A stretch of DNA of 64,000 bases from Melanopsichium pennsylvanicum (Eukaryota; Basidiomycota; Ustilaginomycetes; Ustilaginales): contig OAPG01000012.1 of assembly GCA_900208305.1 (NCBI GenBank), positions 434,001 through 498,000 on the forward strand. Reading direction: 5' to 3'. Below, one piece after another: positions 32,962-47,444 of this stretch. The notes beneath the pieces were generated by a model that did no database searches, was not told where the DNA came from, and was given only the letters and a program-made list of their open reading frames with translations. The position numbers and the translations under genes are program-made. The stretch's first letter is position 1. The number at the start of each line of letters is the position of its first letter.

Positions 32962-33305
32962 GATATTATTTTCTTCTCGATCTTCATCTAGCCAGTCTTT
33001 TATTGTTACTTTTTTTGGCTCCTTTATTATTATTATTTTATTTTTTTTCACTTTTCGCATGAAGCTTCTTGTTCTGATAAACATACAAGGAAAGCGTCAA
33101 CCAGCACAGACTTGACCCTGAAGCTCAACGTGAAGGAAAAAATGTAATACGCACATCTCTCGATATGATCGGGATAAATCTTGTTTCAGAGCCAAGGTGA
33201 CAACACAAGTGAAAAATGTAGGGTGGTTGCAATTAGGCTAGCTAGGCTGTTTGATTTTATTGATAGTTGGAAGCGACTTTGCTCTCTGTAGCCATATTTT
33301 CGTTC

Positions 33306-36893
<3,588 letters not shown>

Positions 36894-37813
36894 GACGGAC
36901 AAGAAAGAGCAGCAGCACTTCTATATCAATGCGCTATCGAGTCGTGCTGAAAGGGTAAGCGAGTGAATTATTGTGAATCAAGTACGAATGTAGAAAAACG
37001 CGCTTATCGTCGCTGTATGTTGTGTACTGATAAGAATGTCGACGGGGAATGCGAGTTGCTAGTTTTAATGCTGGTGGTGGTGGTGGTGGTGATGATGGTG
37101 ATGGTGCTGCTGCTGCTGACGACGAGCAAGCGTCGCAACTCGCGCAGATCGCACGATAGCCAGCTGATGTGAAAGCCTCAGGCTGCACACTTGAGCATTA
37201 GGCAATGAATTGAATCTTGGGTGGAATGGTATGATAGTAGTGACACTGTCATGGCGTGAGTCGATTGATGCTTGCCGATACACAAGCGTTTTTTTTTTGG
37301 CTGTGTTTTTTTTTTTCCGGGTCACGGAGACGGCACTTATAAAATAAGTAAAACGATACAGAGAGAAATACACACGACTCAGCACCACACCATTATTCGC
37401 ATTCAACTGACACTCAACTCCCACTCTCATGTAGTGCAGATGCTCTTGATCGCTACTATTGGAAAGGCTAGCATGATCGTGTCTCTCGTACTTGCCTTTT
37501 TTGATCGGCTCAAGTTCGGCTCGAATCGCATGCGAGTCTTCATAGTACTCGCAAAATGAAGTGCAAATGCCACACTACCGTCTGCACTTGAAAACCCGTC
37601 GTCGAGCATCCAGCTAGAATAGATATACTGTATCGTATAATAATAGCCTCAAATCAGAACAGTTCCGGTTGACTTTGAGACAGATGAGAATGAGTTTGTG
37701 CGTGGGCTTTACTGTATGTCTTATTTGTATCATATTTACTTCCAAAAAGCAATGCTATTCTTATATGCACACGGTCGCTAACAATGCGTGTTCTGCCTTG
37801 GAACAAATTGGAT
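36894..37813. other. Intergenic: poly-Q gene promoter and 3' flank of F-box-like gene
   Basis: About 920 bp. It contains a GGT/GGTGAT-like triplet stretch (37073-37110), two T-runs near 37288-37317, and no convincing gene. Confidence 0.5.
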
Positions 37814-39373
37814 CTATGTCAACATCTCCCAAGATCCCTCACTGAGCCCCTCTGCACGTTGTCGAAAGTCCCATAATCTGTCCTTGAGCTTGGCCCACAT
37901 GGCCTGGCCACCTCGCGTGATTGTCAGTCGAAAATTGCCACCTAGGTCTGCCTGGCGTTTCATATTCACCTGCTCTTCCGTCACTTTTGCATGTGTGCGA
38001 GTGTCGAATCCACTTCCACTCCCTTCTCCGGAACAACCTGCACGGTTCCAGGTTTTACGACGCGGACCTTCGAGACAGCGTCGGGTGAGAACCTCTTCTA
38101 GATTGGGTACAGCGCTGTACGATCTCCCTTGTAGTTCGTCTACCAACACTCTACAGAGCACGTCATCTTGAAGCATACTCGTCAGCGCGTCGCAGAGGTT
38201 GAGTACCGGTATGTAATCCCCACTGATCGGTGGCGCAGCGTCAACATAAACATTGTGACACCCACCATTCACATGCGCCTCGCGCTGCCGCTTGGAAGGT
38301 GGGAAAGGTGGAGTCATCAACACGAGCGAAGCAAAAGTGGTCGAAACCCTCAATCTTCGTATCGGACTCTCTCTCAGACTTGCAATCAGCATCAAGATCT
38401 TGGGTGCATGTCCCGGCGTACTGATATGCACATCCAGCTCTTGCACCCTGTGCCAAATAAGCATCCTCGAAAACACTTTGGGATCCTCGTGTTCGAGCAA
38501 AGGTAAGCTCATCATGATGCTCAAATGCGTCGGTTGACACCCTTGCTGCCGTCTTGTAAAGCGCCGGGTTGGGGTAAGGTGAGCTTTGTGTCGGATGGCC
38601 ACGGCACGAGTACCTTGCAGTCGAATCTCGGCTTTGAGCCAGCCGGGCATGTCATCCATTTCGGCTTGGCTGAACAGGTCATCCGCATGGGCTGCTTCCG
38701 GTGCTTCGATGCCTTTTTCCTCGTCTTGAGCGTCATCCTCTGCATCGTTATTGTTGTCGAGCTCACCCCATACTTGGACCGGTTGAGATGTTCCAAACCG
38801 ATACCCTTCTCGTACTTGACCCGGATCGCGTAATAAAGCCATCGATTCGGCTCGCCACAGGGAGAGGTGCGTCAAAGTTGGACCACAGTAGTGGAGCAGC
38901 CGCAATAGCTCATGGTCCCATCCTGCAGAAAATGAAGTCAGAGCAGAAACGTCATCGAGGGAGCAGAACAGCGCTCTGGTGTATCCGGCGAATTGGTAAG
39001 CTGGTTGTGCTTTGACCGAGCGTGAGTACCATTTTCGAAACTCGCGGACGTGACGCGGGAGAATGACGATCGAGTACAACGCTTCGAGCGCCCAGTATCG
39101 TGTCAGACGGCTGACACAGCTGAGTCGGATCAGGGATACGTGTGCTATTGGATCACCAATCAGTACACCTGGTTTGAGGTGCAAAACGATCCTTTCGAGC
39201 ACCTCTGGTGGTAGCCTTGGTTGTGGTAGCAGATCCGAATGGTCGACATCATCACCCAATTGTGATAAGATTTCTCCGGCCGGGTCATGGATAGATAGGC
39301 TCGAAAGTTGCTCTTCTAATGTCTTGTTTGCAACCTGGCCGATAGCTTGTGTGTGGACTGCAGTGGGGGTCAT
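37814..39373 (-). CDS. F-box-like protein
   Basis: A 519-residue single-exon protein. Residues 53-95 (LPPEVLERIVLHLKP then VSLIRLSCVSRLTRYWALEAL) look like an F-box, the Skp1-binding motif of SCF ubiquitin ligases. The remaining protein contains leucine-spaced segments (GPTLTHLSLWRAESMALL, LDVHISTPGHAPKILMLIASL) but no clear LRR or WD repeats, and an acidic stretch (NNNDAEDDAQDEEKG) near 205-220. Similar architecture is common in basidiomycete F-box proteins of unknown target. Start ATG 39373 is the first of the frame. Substrate adaptor function is inferred. Confidence 0.75.
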   Translation of the reverse strand: MTPTAVHTQAIGQVANKTLEEQLSSLSIHDPAGEILSQLGDDVDHSDLLPQPRLPPEVLERIVLHLKPGVLIGDPIAHVSLIRLSCVSRLTRYWALEALYSIVILPRHVREFRKWYSRSVKAQPAYQFAGYTRALFCSLDDVSALTSFSAGWDHELLRLLHYCGPTLTHLSLWRAESMALLRDPGQVREGYRFGTSQPVQVWGELDNNNDAEDDAQDEEKGIEAPEAAHADDLFSQAEMDDMPGWLKAEIRLQGTRAVAIRHKAHLTPTRRFTRRQQGCQPTHLSIMMSLPLLEHEDPKVFSRMLIWHRVQELDVHISTPGHAPKILMLIASLRESPIRRLRVSTTFASLVLMTPPFPPSKRQREAHVNGGCHNVYVDAAPPISGDYIPVLNLCDALTSMLQDDVLCRVLVDELQGRSYSAVPNLEEVLTRRCLEGPRRKTWNRAGCSGEGSGSGFDTRTHAKVTEEQVNMKRQADLGGNFRLTITRGGQAMWAKLKDRLWDFRQRAEGLSEGSWEMLT

Positions 39374-40230
39374 CTTGCTGATCCTGAGCCCACGACTCGT
39401 CTGCTTGCAGAACGCTCCTGAGTTCAGGACCTGATAAAAGCTTCAAGTCATGGCAAACGAGCATCCATCGTATCGAGGTAGTCCAGCTAGTAACCGCTGG
39501 TGAGAGTGTGGATGGTAAGTAGAAAGGTATCAAGAAGACAAAAGACGAAAGCACCATATTATGTGGTCACACGCAACCTCACATAAAAAAAACTTGCAAC
39601 GCTGAGAGCGCACCTCCACAATTTCAATCTAAGTCGGCTTTCACGGCCGATTGGACCCACAAACTCTGTGCGACGTTGTTCCAACTTGCTTGCGATCACG
39701 TATTCACGTATCGACTTGTACAACAACAACACTTTGTTCGAGCACTTTGCTGCATCATCACGACCAGTTTCGCATTAGACTGAATTAGGCTCAGCTCGGT
39801 AGTATTACCAATCAGTATACCATCGCCCGCGCCAAGTAAAATCACGCAGTCTGCGTGAGAGACTTGCACAGTGCTGTGCTGGCACAATGACTTGACTCTC
39901 AAGACATCAGTTAAAACTCGGCGCAGAACGAAACACATGACTAGCACACAAGCGCAAAGATGGGATCATGTCAAGAGCATGCTGTCATTTTTGGTTGGTT
40001 TGAAGGGGAAAGTATGGGGGAAGGCGAGAGTGTATGTCGTATCAAAAAGGGGCGATATGGAAACGTGACGACAGGACACGTTCGACGTAGTGACAATGAC
40101 TGCGCTTGCCCGTCGCAAACAGATGCATGCGTGTGTGTGTGTGTAGGTGTGTGTAATATGTCTCCGTTAGGTTGACGGTATGAAATACAAGATGGCGGTG
40201 AAGAGGAGAAATGGGTCTGCGCGAAAAATC
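39374..40230. other. Intergenic region upstream of F-box-like gene and downstream of uL14
   Basis: About 860 bp; the right part should hold the uL14 3' UTR. A GT microsatellite (about 40132-40155) is present. No gene is supported. Confidence 0.5.
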
Positions 40231-41164
40231 TTAGACGACGGTACCGGCGTTGGAGGCAATTCGTGGCCAAATGTCGGCGCACTCCTTGGCAACGGGACCA
40301 GTGATGGCGGAACCCTTCATCTCACCCTTGGGGTTGACAATGACACCGGCGTTGTCCTCAAAGTAGAGGAAGACACCGTCACGACGCCTCCAGGGCTTGC
40401 GCTGGCGGACGACAACAGCGGGCATGACTGTGAGAAGAATGCAGATGAGATAAAAGAGAAAGTTAGTTGCAAGGTCCTCATCTGCCTCTAAAACTAGCCT
40501 CCGAAACTCTTGCATCACCATGACCATCAACATGCTCGATTGCTGCACTGCTGAAGTGCGATTCAAAATTCGCCCCGAACATCACCGCTGCACGTATCCC
40601 AATCAATTCCATTCTATAGCAACTGCATCCATTGATTGTTCAGCCTTAATCTTTGAATCCGAGGTCCAACGTCCAACGCAACACTAGTGACCAAGATTGA
40701 ACGATCCGAGACCTGCATTGCCTCTCTCCAAGCCTCTGGAGCCTGTTCTTATCCATGTTATGACGCTGTTGAAAGAAACGACTTTGATGCCTCCCTGCGA
40801 TCTCAACTTGAAATATAGCGATCGTGCGTTCTCGAGTAGAATAAACAGAAATGATCCTGAATCTTGCAATACCACAGTGTGCCGATGACCCTGAATGTGA
40901 TGACGAAAGCAAGAGCCTGGTTATGTGTTGCAAGACATTTTGATACTTACCCTTCTTTCGGAGCTCGGGTTTACCCTTCTTGACGGAGGCAACAACCATG
41001 TCACCGGCGGCGGCGGCGGGGAGACGGTTGAGACGAGCACCGATGCCGTGAACGGCAATGACGAAAAGGTTCTTGGCACCGGAGTTGTCGGCGCAGTTCA
41101 TGACGGCGCCGACTGGCAAAGCCAGGGTCATTCGAAACTTGGTACCAACAGCGGCCTTGGACAT
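40231..41164 (-). CDS. RPL23: Large-subunit ribosomal protein uL14
   Basis: Two coding exons, 40951-41164 and 40231-40427, across a long 523-nt intron (GTAAGT...ACAG), give 136 residues. Splicing joins PELRKK and [11 protein letters not shown], restoring the family sequence. uL14 signature blocks are present: [75 protein letters not shown]. The protein lies on the 60S face that meets the small subunit. Length and ends match fungal orthologues. A 5' UTR intron is also predicted just upstream, so expression depends on two splicing events. Confidence 0.97.
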
Positions 41165-41173
41165 CTTGAATCA

Positions 41174-41799
41174 CTGCAATGAGGTAAGGAAAATATAAGT
41201 GCACAAATGTTGGAGTGTGGATGCGTTTAGCGCGGTGTGCAATTAGATTTTTAGAAATTGCGACGGCGGGGATTGAGCTGCTGATCTGAGTACACGGGTT
41301 GGTGGCGAGCGTTTGCGATGGTGATATGTTGGAACGAGCGGTTGAAAATGGATGTGAAGCAAGTCGAGAGAGGGCAGGCAAAACGGCTTTGAGCCGGACG
41401 GTGACTGATGACTGGTGGCTGATCGATTTTGTCGAAGAAAAAGCGAAATTGTCTTTGCTTGAGCGCGATGGTTTTGCCAAGTCTGACTATGTTTCGAAGT
41501 TTGGTTCCAAGGTAGTTAAGATGATTTGGAAGCGTATGACGTCTCGAGTATCAATGAAGGGTCGGTGAAGGTACGAAAAGAACGGTGCAATGATTGGTCT
41601 GTGGGCGGACGATGTGCGGACGATGTGCGGTCGGGTGGTATGCTTTGCTTTCTGTCAAGGTTTGGGATGATGCGCTTTCGAGGCGGTGCGTGGGATGGTG
41701 TTACGCGCCTGGTTTGCTGAAGTTTGTTTGTCGGTGTACATGCTGCATTGTGCTCAGATCTGACAAAGCAATCCTGCCATATACGTCGGGATGACTTAC
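41174..41799 (-). other. Predicted 5' UTR intron of uL14 gene
   Basis: On the minus strand a consensus donor CAAG/GTAAGT (41799) and an acceptor TTGCAG (ending 41174) bound a 626-nt segment, the acceptor being 9 nt upstream of the uL14 ATG. Leader introns are common in fungal ribosomal-protein genes. Prediction from splice consensus only. Confidence 0.6.
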
Positions 41800-43010
41800 C
41801 TTGATGGGATGGTGGTTGATGATGGTGAGTAATACGTATTGGCGGAATGTGGAAATGGCACCTCGAACCCACGACGAAACTCTGGCTCGCTGGGCGACTG
41901 AGCCGTGTGGTGCCTCGTCAACCTTGGGCGCCTCTCTCAGATACGGCCCCGAATCCTTGCGTGAACAACATTTCGAGCTTTGTTCGAGTACGCACTTTAT
42001 CGGTCGACGGACACGACTCTATGGTCCAAAATTCCAGCACCAGCCAGACACGCGATACGGTTAGACTCTGCGTACATATTGCGTCGACTTCCTTCTCGAC
42101 TTTGACAGGTACAACCTCGGCCGAGGTTTTTCATGTCACGTGAGTATTTGCATGTCAACTTTGATCTCATTTCTGAAAGAAACTATTATTAATGTTGAGG
42201 ACGGTGTAACAATTGAGAAATTAAAGCGACACTTTGTAGCTCAAATCGGGCAGATCGTCAGCCGACCGCATCTCCGCGTTTGGCAGAATAGCAAGCACAT
42301 TAAATTATGTACTGTGAAAACCAACTTGCACCATCCTAGATGGCTTCGTACCGATATGCGCTACTTGATGCTACGATTCGCCATCGAAAGAGCACTGCGA
42401 ACCTGTGGTTTCAGCTTGGTCTCTAAGGGGCAACAAAGGTGGCTCACTCTGGCCCAAAAGTGTTGAGGTTTGGCGTGTCTCGATGTCATGAGATGAATAC
42501 GAAACTTGTTGGTCGTGCAGTGAGTCATGGCACTGCAGACTCGGGTGAAATAAGGAACATTTACCTCGTTCAAGAGCCAGATTTTAGTGTTGGTGTAGAA
42601 TGTTGACCACGCGACCAGCCAAACCGTTCTGTTACACTCACACACTCTCACACTCACACACTCTCACACTCACACACACACACACAGTGAACCATGAAAT
42701 TGAAAAAAGTGGAGATCTTATGAAAATTACACTGGTCAACTGACTGCGTAGGAGCTGCCAAAGGACGGATTTAGTTGACGTGCATAACAGTTAGAAGAGA
42801 GTGCTGAAATGCTTGCTGGCTCAGTGCCTTAGCACAAAATGGCTTTTGCTGCTGCTTTGCTGGTCCCTGCATGAAAGCCGGCAGTCATCGGATCCAACAC
42901 TCAAAAACTGCGTTTCACCCACATTGTCTTGTACTCACAGCATACTTCATCGACCCTTATTATCCAAGCATAACAACGTTGTCATATTTCAGATCCTTAC
43001 ACACCACACC
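41800..43010. other. Intergenic region between uL14 and F-box-like gene
   Basis: About 1.2 kb of divergent upstream DNA. The left end probably carries the first non-coding exon and promoter of uL14. A CA/CT-rich tandem repeat lies at 42635-42686. A 108-codon frame at 42140-42466 has no support. Confidence 0.5.
42635..42686. repeat. Compound CACTCACACACTCT / CA repeat
   Basis: A 16-bp unit close to acactcacacactctc repeats about two and a half times and passes into a pure (CA)n run. Non-coding. Confidence 0.9.
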
Positions 43011-44624
43011 ATGCTGCAGCACCTACCCATCGAACTTCAAGCATACATTCTCCATTATCTCCCATCTCAAACCCTCGTGCGCACCCTATCGCTCACCAAC
43101 CACCATTTCCATTCGCTCATAGAAGCTCACGTACAGCGCTACTGTCTGCGTTACCTCGAACTTTGCTCTTCATCCAGCTTTGACAACTCTCAAAAGGCCG
43201 TACTTGAATTTGAAGCTCAACGACCTATAGACACCGTCACAGCCAAACACACGTTGCATTTTTCCCATTTCGCAACCGTCACCCCTTGCTACATCAATGC
43301 CAAAAAAGTCACTCCGCTGAGCTCGGCAGCCATTTTTGAGTTTTCTGCCGGTTCCAGCAATAGAGTGATCACAGATGCCGAGCGGTTGCTGCCAAGGGGT
43401 AGTAGAGGCGGTAGGGCGAGAGGCAGTAGCGTTTCCGTAGGACCCGAGCGAAGGAGTGCACGAGGAGATGTATATATCAGCACCCCTTTTCAACCCTACC
43501 TGCCTGGCTTGAGTAGGGATGATCAGCATCGAGCAACACAGGCATTCGTCTCAAGTTCGCTGGATTTGGACGAAAGAGTACCATCTAGACCAACTCTGTC
43601 CCGAAACCCTTCTTCGGCGTCATCCAGAAGGTCGACCTCACGATCCAGCTCCACATCTCGTGGTAACGGACCTCGCGCAATCGCAGCAGAGATCGCCAAC
43701 GCCGCTCCTCCCTTTCCTTTCCTTCGCGAAGCTGCTGCTCAAAACTCGATGCACCGCCCCATGACCACCACCACCACCACTACCAACAACAACAACAACA
43801 CGGAACCTCAATCCACACAAACACAGCAGTCTTTGGAACACCCACTGGACGCATACGACTGGGCGCCTCCACCGGGTTACTCCCGCCAAACCCCCATTTC
43901 CTTCGGTGGAAACTCCTCCTGTTCGAACAATCACCGTCGCAAACCAGCGTGTTATGCGTTTCAACTCGACCCTTTGGACTCGTTCGAAAGTTTGATCCTC
44001 ACCCTCACCGTAAGACGGAGCGTGCCTGATGTGAGTGCGACCATTGCAGCCATACTTCGGGGAGAGGATGTGGCAGCAGGCGGACATCGGTTAAGGTTTT
44101 CCAAAATTCTTGCCGAAGGTTTGGATCGGGTGTTTAGGGATTGGTTCAAACCGCCTTCCACCCCTTCTGCCACCGATTTGAACATTGCTTCTACCTCTAC
44201 CTGCTCTTCTCGATTCGAGTTGAAAAGCAGCGATGAACCAGAAGAAAGAGTACTCGAATTGGACTTACATTCTTGTTCTGCGACAATGACGATACAACCT
44301 CACGCTTCGAATCAGGCTCACATTGCCCATCCAGCGTTAAGTTGGTCTGCATCGCACGATTACCTTTCGCGTCCTTCGCTCTCAGCTCAATACGCTTCGT
44401 TGGAATCAAACGAAAGGGTTCAACTCACATTTCATTGTGAAAAGATCACCATCAATGCAGCGAGACTTTTGGCCACATTGGAAAGGTTGGAACACGACAT
44501 TTTAGCGCAAAACGCAAAGGGAAAAATTTCCCTTTCTTCCTCATCCAATAACAGGTTGCCCAGGATAATCCAAAATGTCACTTCCACAACAGCAATAGCA
44601 ACAGCAGCAGGAGCATCCAGATAG
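43011..44624 (+). CDS. F-box-like protein with low-complexity centre
   Basis: A 537-residue single-exon protein beginning MLQHLPIELQAYILHYLPSQ, an F-box-like opening (LP-x-E-L then LVRTLSLTNHHFHSLI) covering about residues 4-40. The middle is Ser/Arg-rich and has Thr and Asn runs from 43762 to 43800 (ACC and AAC codons). The C-terminal part has ordinary composition (LDLHSCSATMTIQP, ERVQLTFHCEKITINAARLLATLERLEHD in part), with no recognised repeats. The frame extends 70 codons upstream without a usable ATG in phase, so 43011 is the start. Role as an SCF adaptor is inferred from the N-terminus only. Confidence 0.72.
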   Translation: MLQHLPIELQAYILHYLPSQTLVRTLSLTNHHFHSLIEAHVQRYCLRYLELCSSSSFDNSQKAVLEFEAQRPIDTVTAKHTLHFSHFATVTPCYINAKKVTPLSSAAIFEFSAGSSNRVITDAERLLPRGSRGGRARGSSVSVGPERRSARGDVYISTPFQPYLPGLSRDDQHRATQAFVSSSLDLDERVPSRPTLSRNPSSASSRRSTSRSSSTSRGNGPRAIAAEIANAAPPFPFLREAAAQNSMHRPMTTTTTTTNNNNNTEPQSTQTQQSLEHPLDAYDWAPPPGYSRQTPISFGGNSSCSNNHRRKPACYAFQLDPLDSFESLILTLTVRRSVPDVSATIAAILRGEDVAAGGHRLRFSKILAEGLDRVFRDWFKPPSTPSATDLNIASTSTCSSRFELKSSDEPEERVLELDLHSCSATMTIQPHASNQAHIAHPALSWSASHDYLSRPSLSAQYASLESNERVQLTFHCEKITINAARLLATLERLEHDILAQNAKGKISLSSSSNNRLPRIIQNVTSTTAIATAAGASR

Positions 44625-44974
44625 GTCAACACACAACACAGTTCCGTTTTGAAATTCTACATCGTCTCCAACAACAATAACAATAAATCCTAAATCCTAA
44701 TCCCCCCTTCCTGCTCAACAGAAATAAAAATAAAAATTTCAGGTTTCAAGTCTCGTCTAATTTCAATTTCATTTTATTTTTTATTTTCATTCTTTGGGAA
44801 GGGGAATTCTTTCTGGCATCTTATTCGAATCCACAAACACATCTATCATGAAAAAAAAAAAAAAAAAAAAAAAAACAAATTGGCAACTGTGTATTCACTT
44901 ATCATCTCCCCCCCTATCTACAACAATTGATTCGTGTACTTTAGAAAATCACAGACACATCCTTTCCGTTCTCA
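44625..44974. other. Convergent spacer with poly-A run
   Basis: About 350 bp between two converging stop codons. AT-rich, with AAATAAAA-like elements near 44720 that could serve 3' end formation, and an A-run at 44850-44874. Confidence 0.55.
44850..44874. repeat. Poly-A run (about 25 A)
   Basis: Homopolymer of about 25 A in the spacer between the F-box-like gene and the methionyl-tRNA synthetase gene. Length may be unreliable because of sequencing slippage. Confidence 0.85.
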
Positions 44975-47170
44975 CTACTGCGTCTTGGAATCGTCTGCTT
45001 CCAACTTTGCCAACTGGGCCGTCAACACTTCCATCTTCTTTTTTATACCGAGGTAATCGCCCAATTTAGCCTCTACCTCTTTCTCCAATTTTGCCTTATC
45101 CTCCGCCTCGCTCGCCTTCTTTACACCTTCTTTGAGCTGTTTCAATCTTTCCCCCTCTTGCGCTACCTGAGCTTCCAGTTCGATCAACTCGGTAGTCTTG
45201 TTCTTGACCTGAGGTTTGGCTGCCTCGGCCTGTTTCTTTGCCGCCTTGGCCGCCTTCATGGCCTGCTTCTTGCTCATCACCGGCTTTTCCTCCTCCACCG
45301 CCTTCTTACCATCAGCCGATCCTCCAAACTGCACCCTCCATACCTCTTCCTGCTTCGGGTCTATCTGTTTGAACAAATGCGCCGCTTTGCCAATACGGTG
45401 TCCGGGCAAGAGATCAATGTAGAACTTAACATCCTCGGGAATCGCACGTGGAGGTGCATCGAGCTGCTTGAGAATAGCATCCGAAGTCTCTGGCATGAAA
45501 GGGTGGATGAGGCTAGACAAAAGCCAGATGAGGTTGAGCGAAACGATCATGACCTCATCGCAACGAGCTCGGTTCTCCGTGAAAAGTGTATTGTCGAAAT
45601 GCGATTCCACCAGGAAGACGTTACCACGCGCACTGAGCGCCATCATGTGCTGCAAGCCCGAACGAATCTTGACCGATTCCATCGAAGAAACATACAGAGC
45701 AAGAATGCTGTTGACATCCCTGGTGAAGCGAGAGATCACACTGCCATCCTCAGCACCCTCGGCAGCAGCGGGGACAGGCCCATCCTTGTAGCCCCTCAGC
45801 TCAGAGCCGGAAGGAATGGCTGGGATCATGTAGTCGTACTTCTTCATAAATGTCAGCACACGGTTGCAGAAGTTACCCAAGTTGGCGAGCAATTCCGAGT
45901 TGTTTCTGGCGATAAAGTCCCTCCAGGCAAACTGACTATCGGCCGTCTCGGGTCTGTTCGCTAACAAATAGTACCTCCAAACGGATGCGCTCAGACCGAG
46001 ATCCCTTGCCTTGTCACCGAATACGCCAATGTTGCGCGACTTGGAGAATTTGCCTCCTTCGTACTGGAGATACTCGGTGGTGTTGATATGATGCAAAAGC
46101 GTGTAAGCGTCCTTGGAACCGATGAGGCAGGAAGGAAAGATGACGGTGTGGAAGCGCACATTGTCCTTGCCCATAAACTGGTAGAGCTTGACGTTATCAG
46201 GGTTCTTCCACCACTTCTCCCAGTCGTCAGTGTAGTTGGCGGTGATACTCGGATATCCGATAGGAGCGTCGAACCAGACGTAAAGCACCTTGTCTTCCAT
46301 GCCCTTGATAGGAACGGGTACGCCCCACTTGAGATCACGAGTGAGGGAGAAGGGCTTGAGACCCTCTTTGAACCAGGACTCGGTGATGAGCTTTCCGTTG
46401 GAGCTCCATCCACCCTTTTGAGCTTGTTCCCGAGCCCATTTCTCGGTCAGAGGCTGCAGCTGGTCGATGCGGATAAACATATGAGTTGAATCCTTCTGCA
46501 CAGGAGGCGAGGAGCAAAGCTTGCAGCGTGGTTTGACGAGCTCCACAGCATCGTAGAGCTGACCGCACTTGTCGCACTGGTCACCTCTAGCATCGTCGTA
46601 TCCACAACGTGGGCATTCTCCCTCGACGTATCGGTCAGCCAAGAATCTGACACACTTTTCGCAGAAGAGCTGAGTCATGGTACGTTCTTCGAGATAGCCA
46701 TTCTTATGGAGCTTGAGGAAGATGTCCTGGGCAATCTCTGTCTGCTTCGGGGTTGTGGTACGGCCAAAGTGGTCGAAACCGATCTGGAACCATTCGTAGA
46801 CCTGTGCGTGGAGGGCATGGTACTTGTCACAAAGCTGCTGTGGTGAAACTCCATCCTCAAGAGCCTTGGTCTCGGTGGCAGTGCCATACTCGTCAGTACC
46901 GCAAACGTAAAGAGTGTTGCGATTTCTTGTTCGCGAGTAACGTGCGTATACATCGGCGGACAATGTTGAACCGATGATGTTTCCGAGATGTGGAACGTTG
47001 TTGACATAGGGCAATGCAGAGGTGACGAGAATGTTGGGCTCGTCGTTCTTGGGAAGAATCTTCTGGTTCCGGCGAGCCGTCTCTGTGGTGACCTTCATGA
47101 GGACTGAGGCTGAGTCGTTGTGGACCCGTGAATCGGACACAGGCAATGCTACTGGGAAGGGAGACGCCAT
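44975..47170 (-). CDS. MES1: Methionyl-tRNA synthetase, cytosolic
   Basis: A 731-residue single-exon class I aminoacyl-tRNA synthetase. HLGN (the HIGH motif) is at 61-64 and KFSKS (the KMSKS loop) at 374-378. The connective peptide carries four CxxC knuckles (CEKC, CPRC, CDKC, CKLC), the two-zinc arrangement. The anticodon-binding helical domain follows (NNSELLANLGNFCNRVLTF). A Lys/Ala/Glu-rich tail of about 110 residues with heptad-like spacing forms a WHEP-like or coiled-coil appendix. The N-terminal 45 residues lack the GST-like domain of yeast Mes1 and show no strong matrix-targeting signal, so a cytosolic enzyme is likely. The ATG at 47170 is the first of the frame. Confidence 0.95.
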   Translation of the reverse strand: MASPFPVALPVSDSRVHNDSASVLMKVTTETARRNQKILPKNDEPNILVTSALPYVNNVPHLGNIIGSTLSADVYARYSRTRNRNTLYVCGTDEYGTATETKALEDGVSPQQLCDKYHALHAQVYEWFQIGFDHFGRTTTPKQTEIAQDIFLKLHKNGYLEERTMTQLFCEKCVRFLADRYVEGECPRCGYDDARGDQCDKCGQLYDAVELVKPRCKLCSSPPVQKDSTHMFIRIDQLQPLTEKWAREQAQKGGWSSNGKLITESWFKEGLKPFSLTRDLKWGVPVPIKGMEDKVLYVWFDAPIGYPSITANYTDDWEKWWKNPDNVKLYQFMGKDNVRFHTVIFPSCLIGSKDAYTLLHHINTTEYLQYEGGKFSKSRNIGVFGDKARDLGLSASVWRYYLLANRPETADSQFAWRDFIARNNSELLANLGNFCNRVLTFMKKYDYMIPAIPSGSELRGYKDGPVPAAAEGAEDGSVISRFTRDVNSILALYVSSMESVKIRSGLQHMMALSARGNVFLVESHFDNTLFTENRARCDEVMIVSLNLIWLLSSLIHPFMPETSDAILKQLDAPPRAIPEDVKFYIDLLPGHRIGKAAHLFKQIDPKQEEVWRVQFGGSADGKKAVEEEKPVMSKKQAMKAAKAAKKQAEAAKPQVKNKTTELIELEAQVAQEGERLKQLKEGVKKASEAEDKAKLEKEVEAKLGDYLGIKKKMEVLTAQLAKLEADDSKTQ

Positions 47171-47406
47171 GGTGATGTCGTGCGCAAGCTGCTTTGGCGT
47201 CAAAGGCAGCAGTATGAAGAACTCTAGGTAGATGTGTTAATTGAAGAAGTTTGGGTGAAGCTCAAGAGCTCAGTCCTCGGATACTGAGTTTGATGCGAGT
47301 GGAGGATGGTGGTAAGTGATTAAGGAGCATGTCGAAAGAGCATCGACCAAAATGTGACTTGGAAAAGAGGCATATGCGAGCTGAGCCCTAAAAAAATCGA
47401 CGATTG

Positions 47407-47444
<38 letters not shown>

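Noticed and set aside
40428..40950. Box C/D snoRNA in the uL14 coding intron
   Set aside because: TGATG-like strings occur but no convincing C box, D box and terminal stem combination was found.
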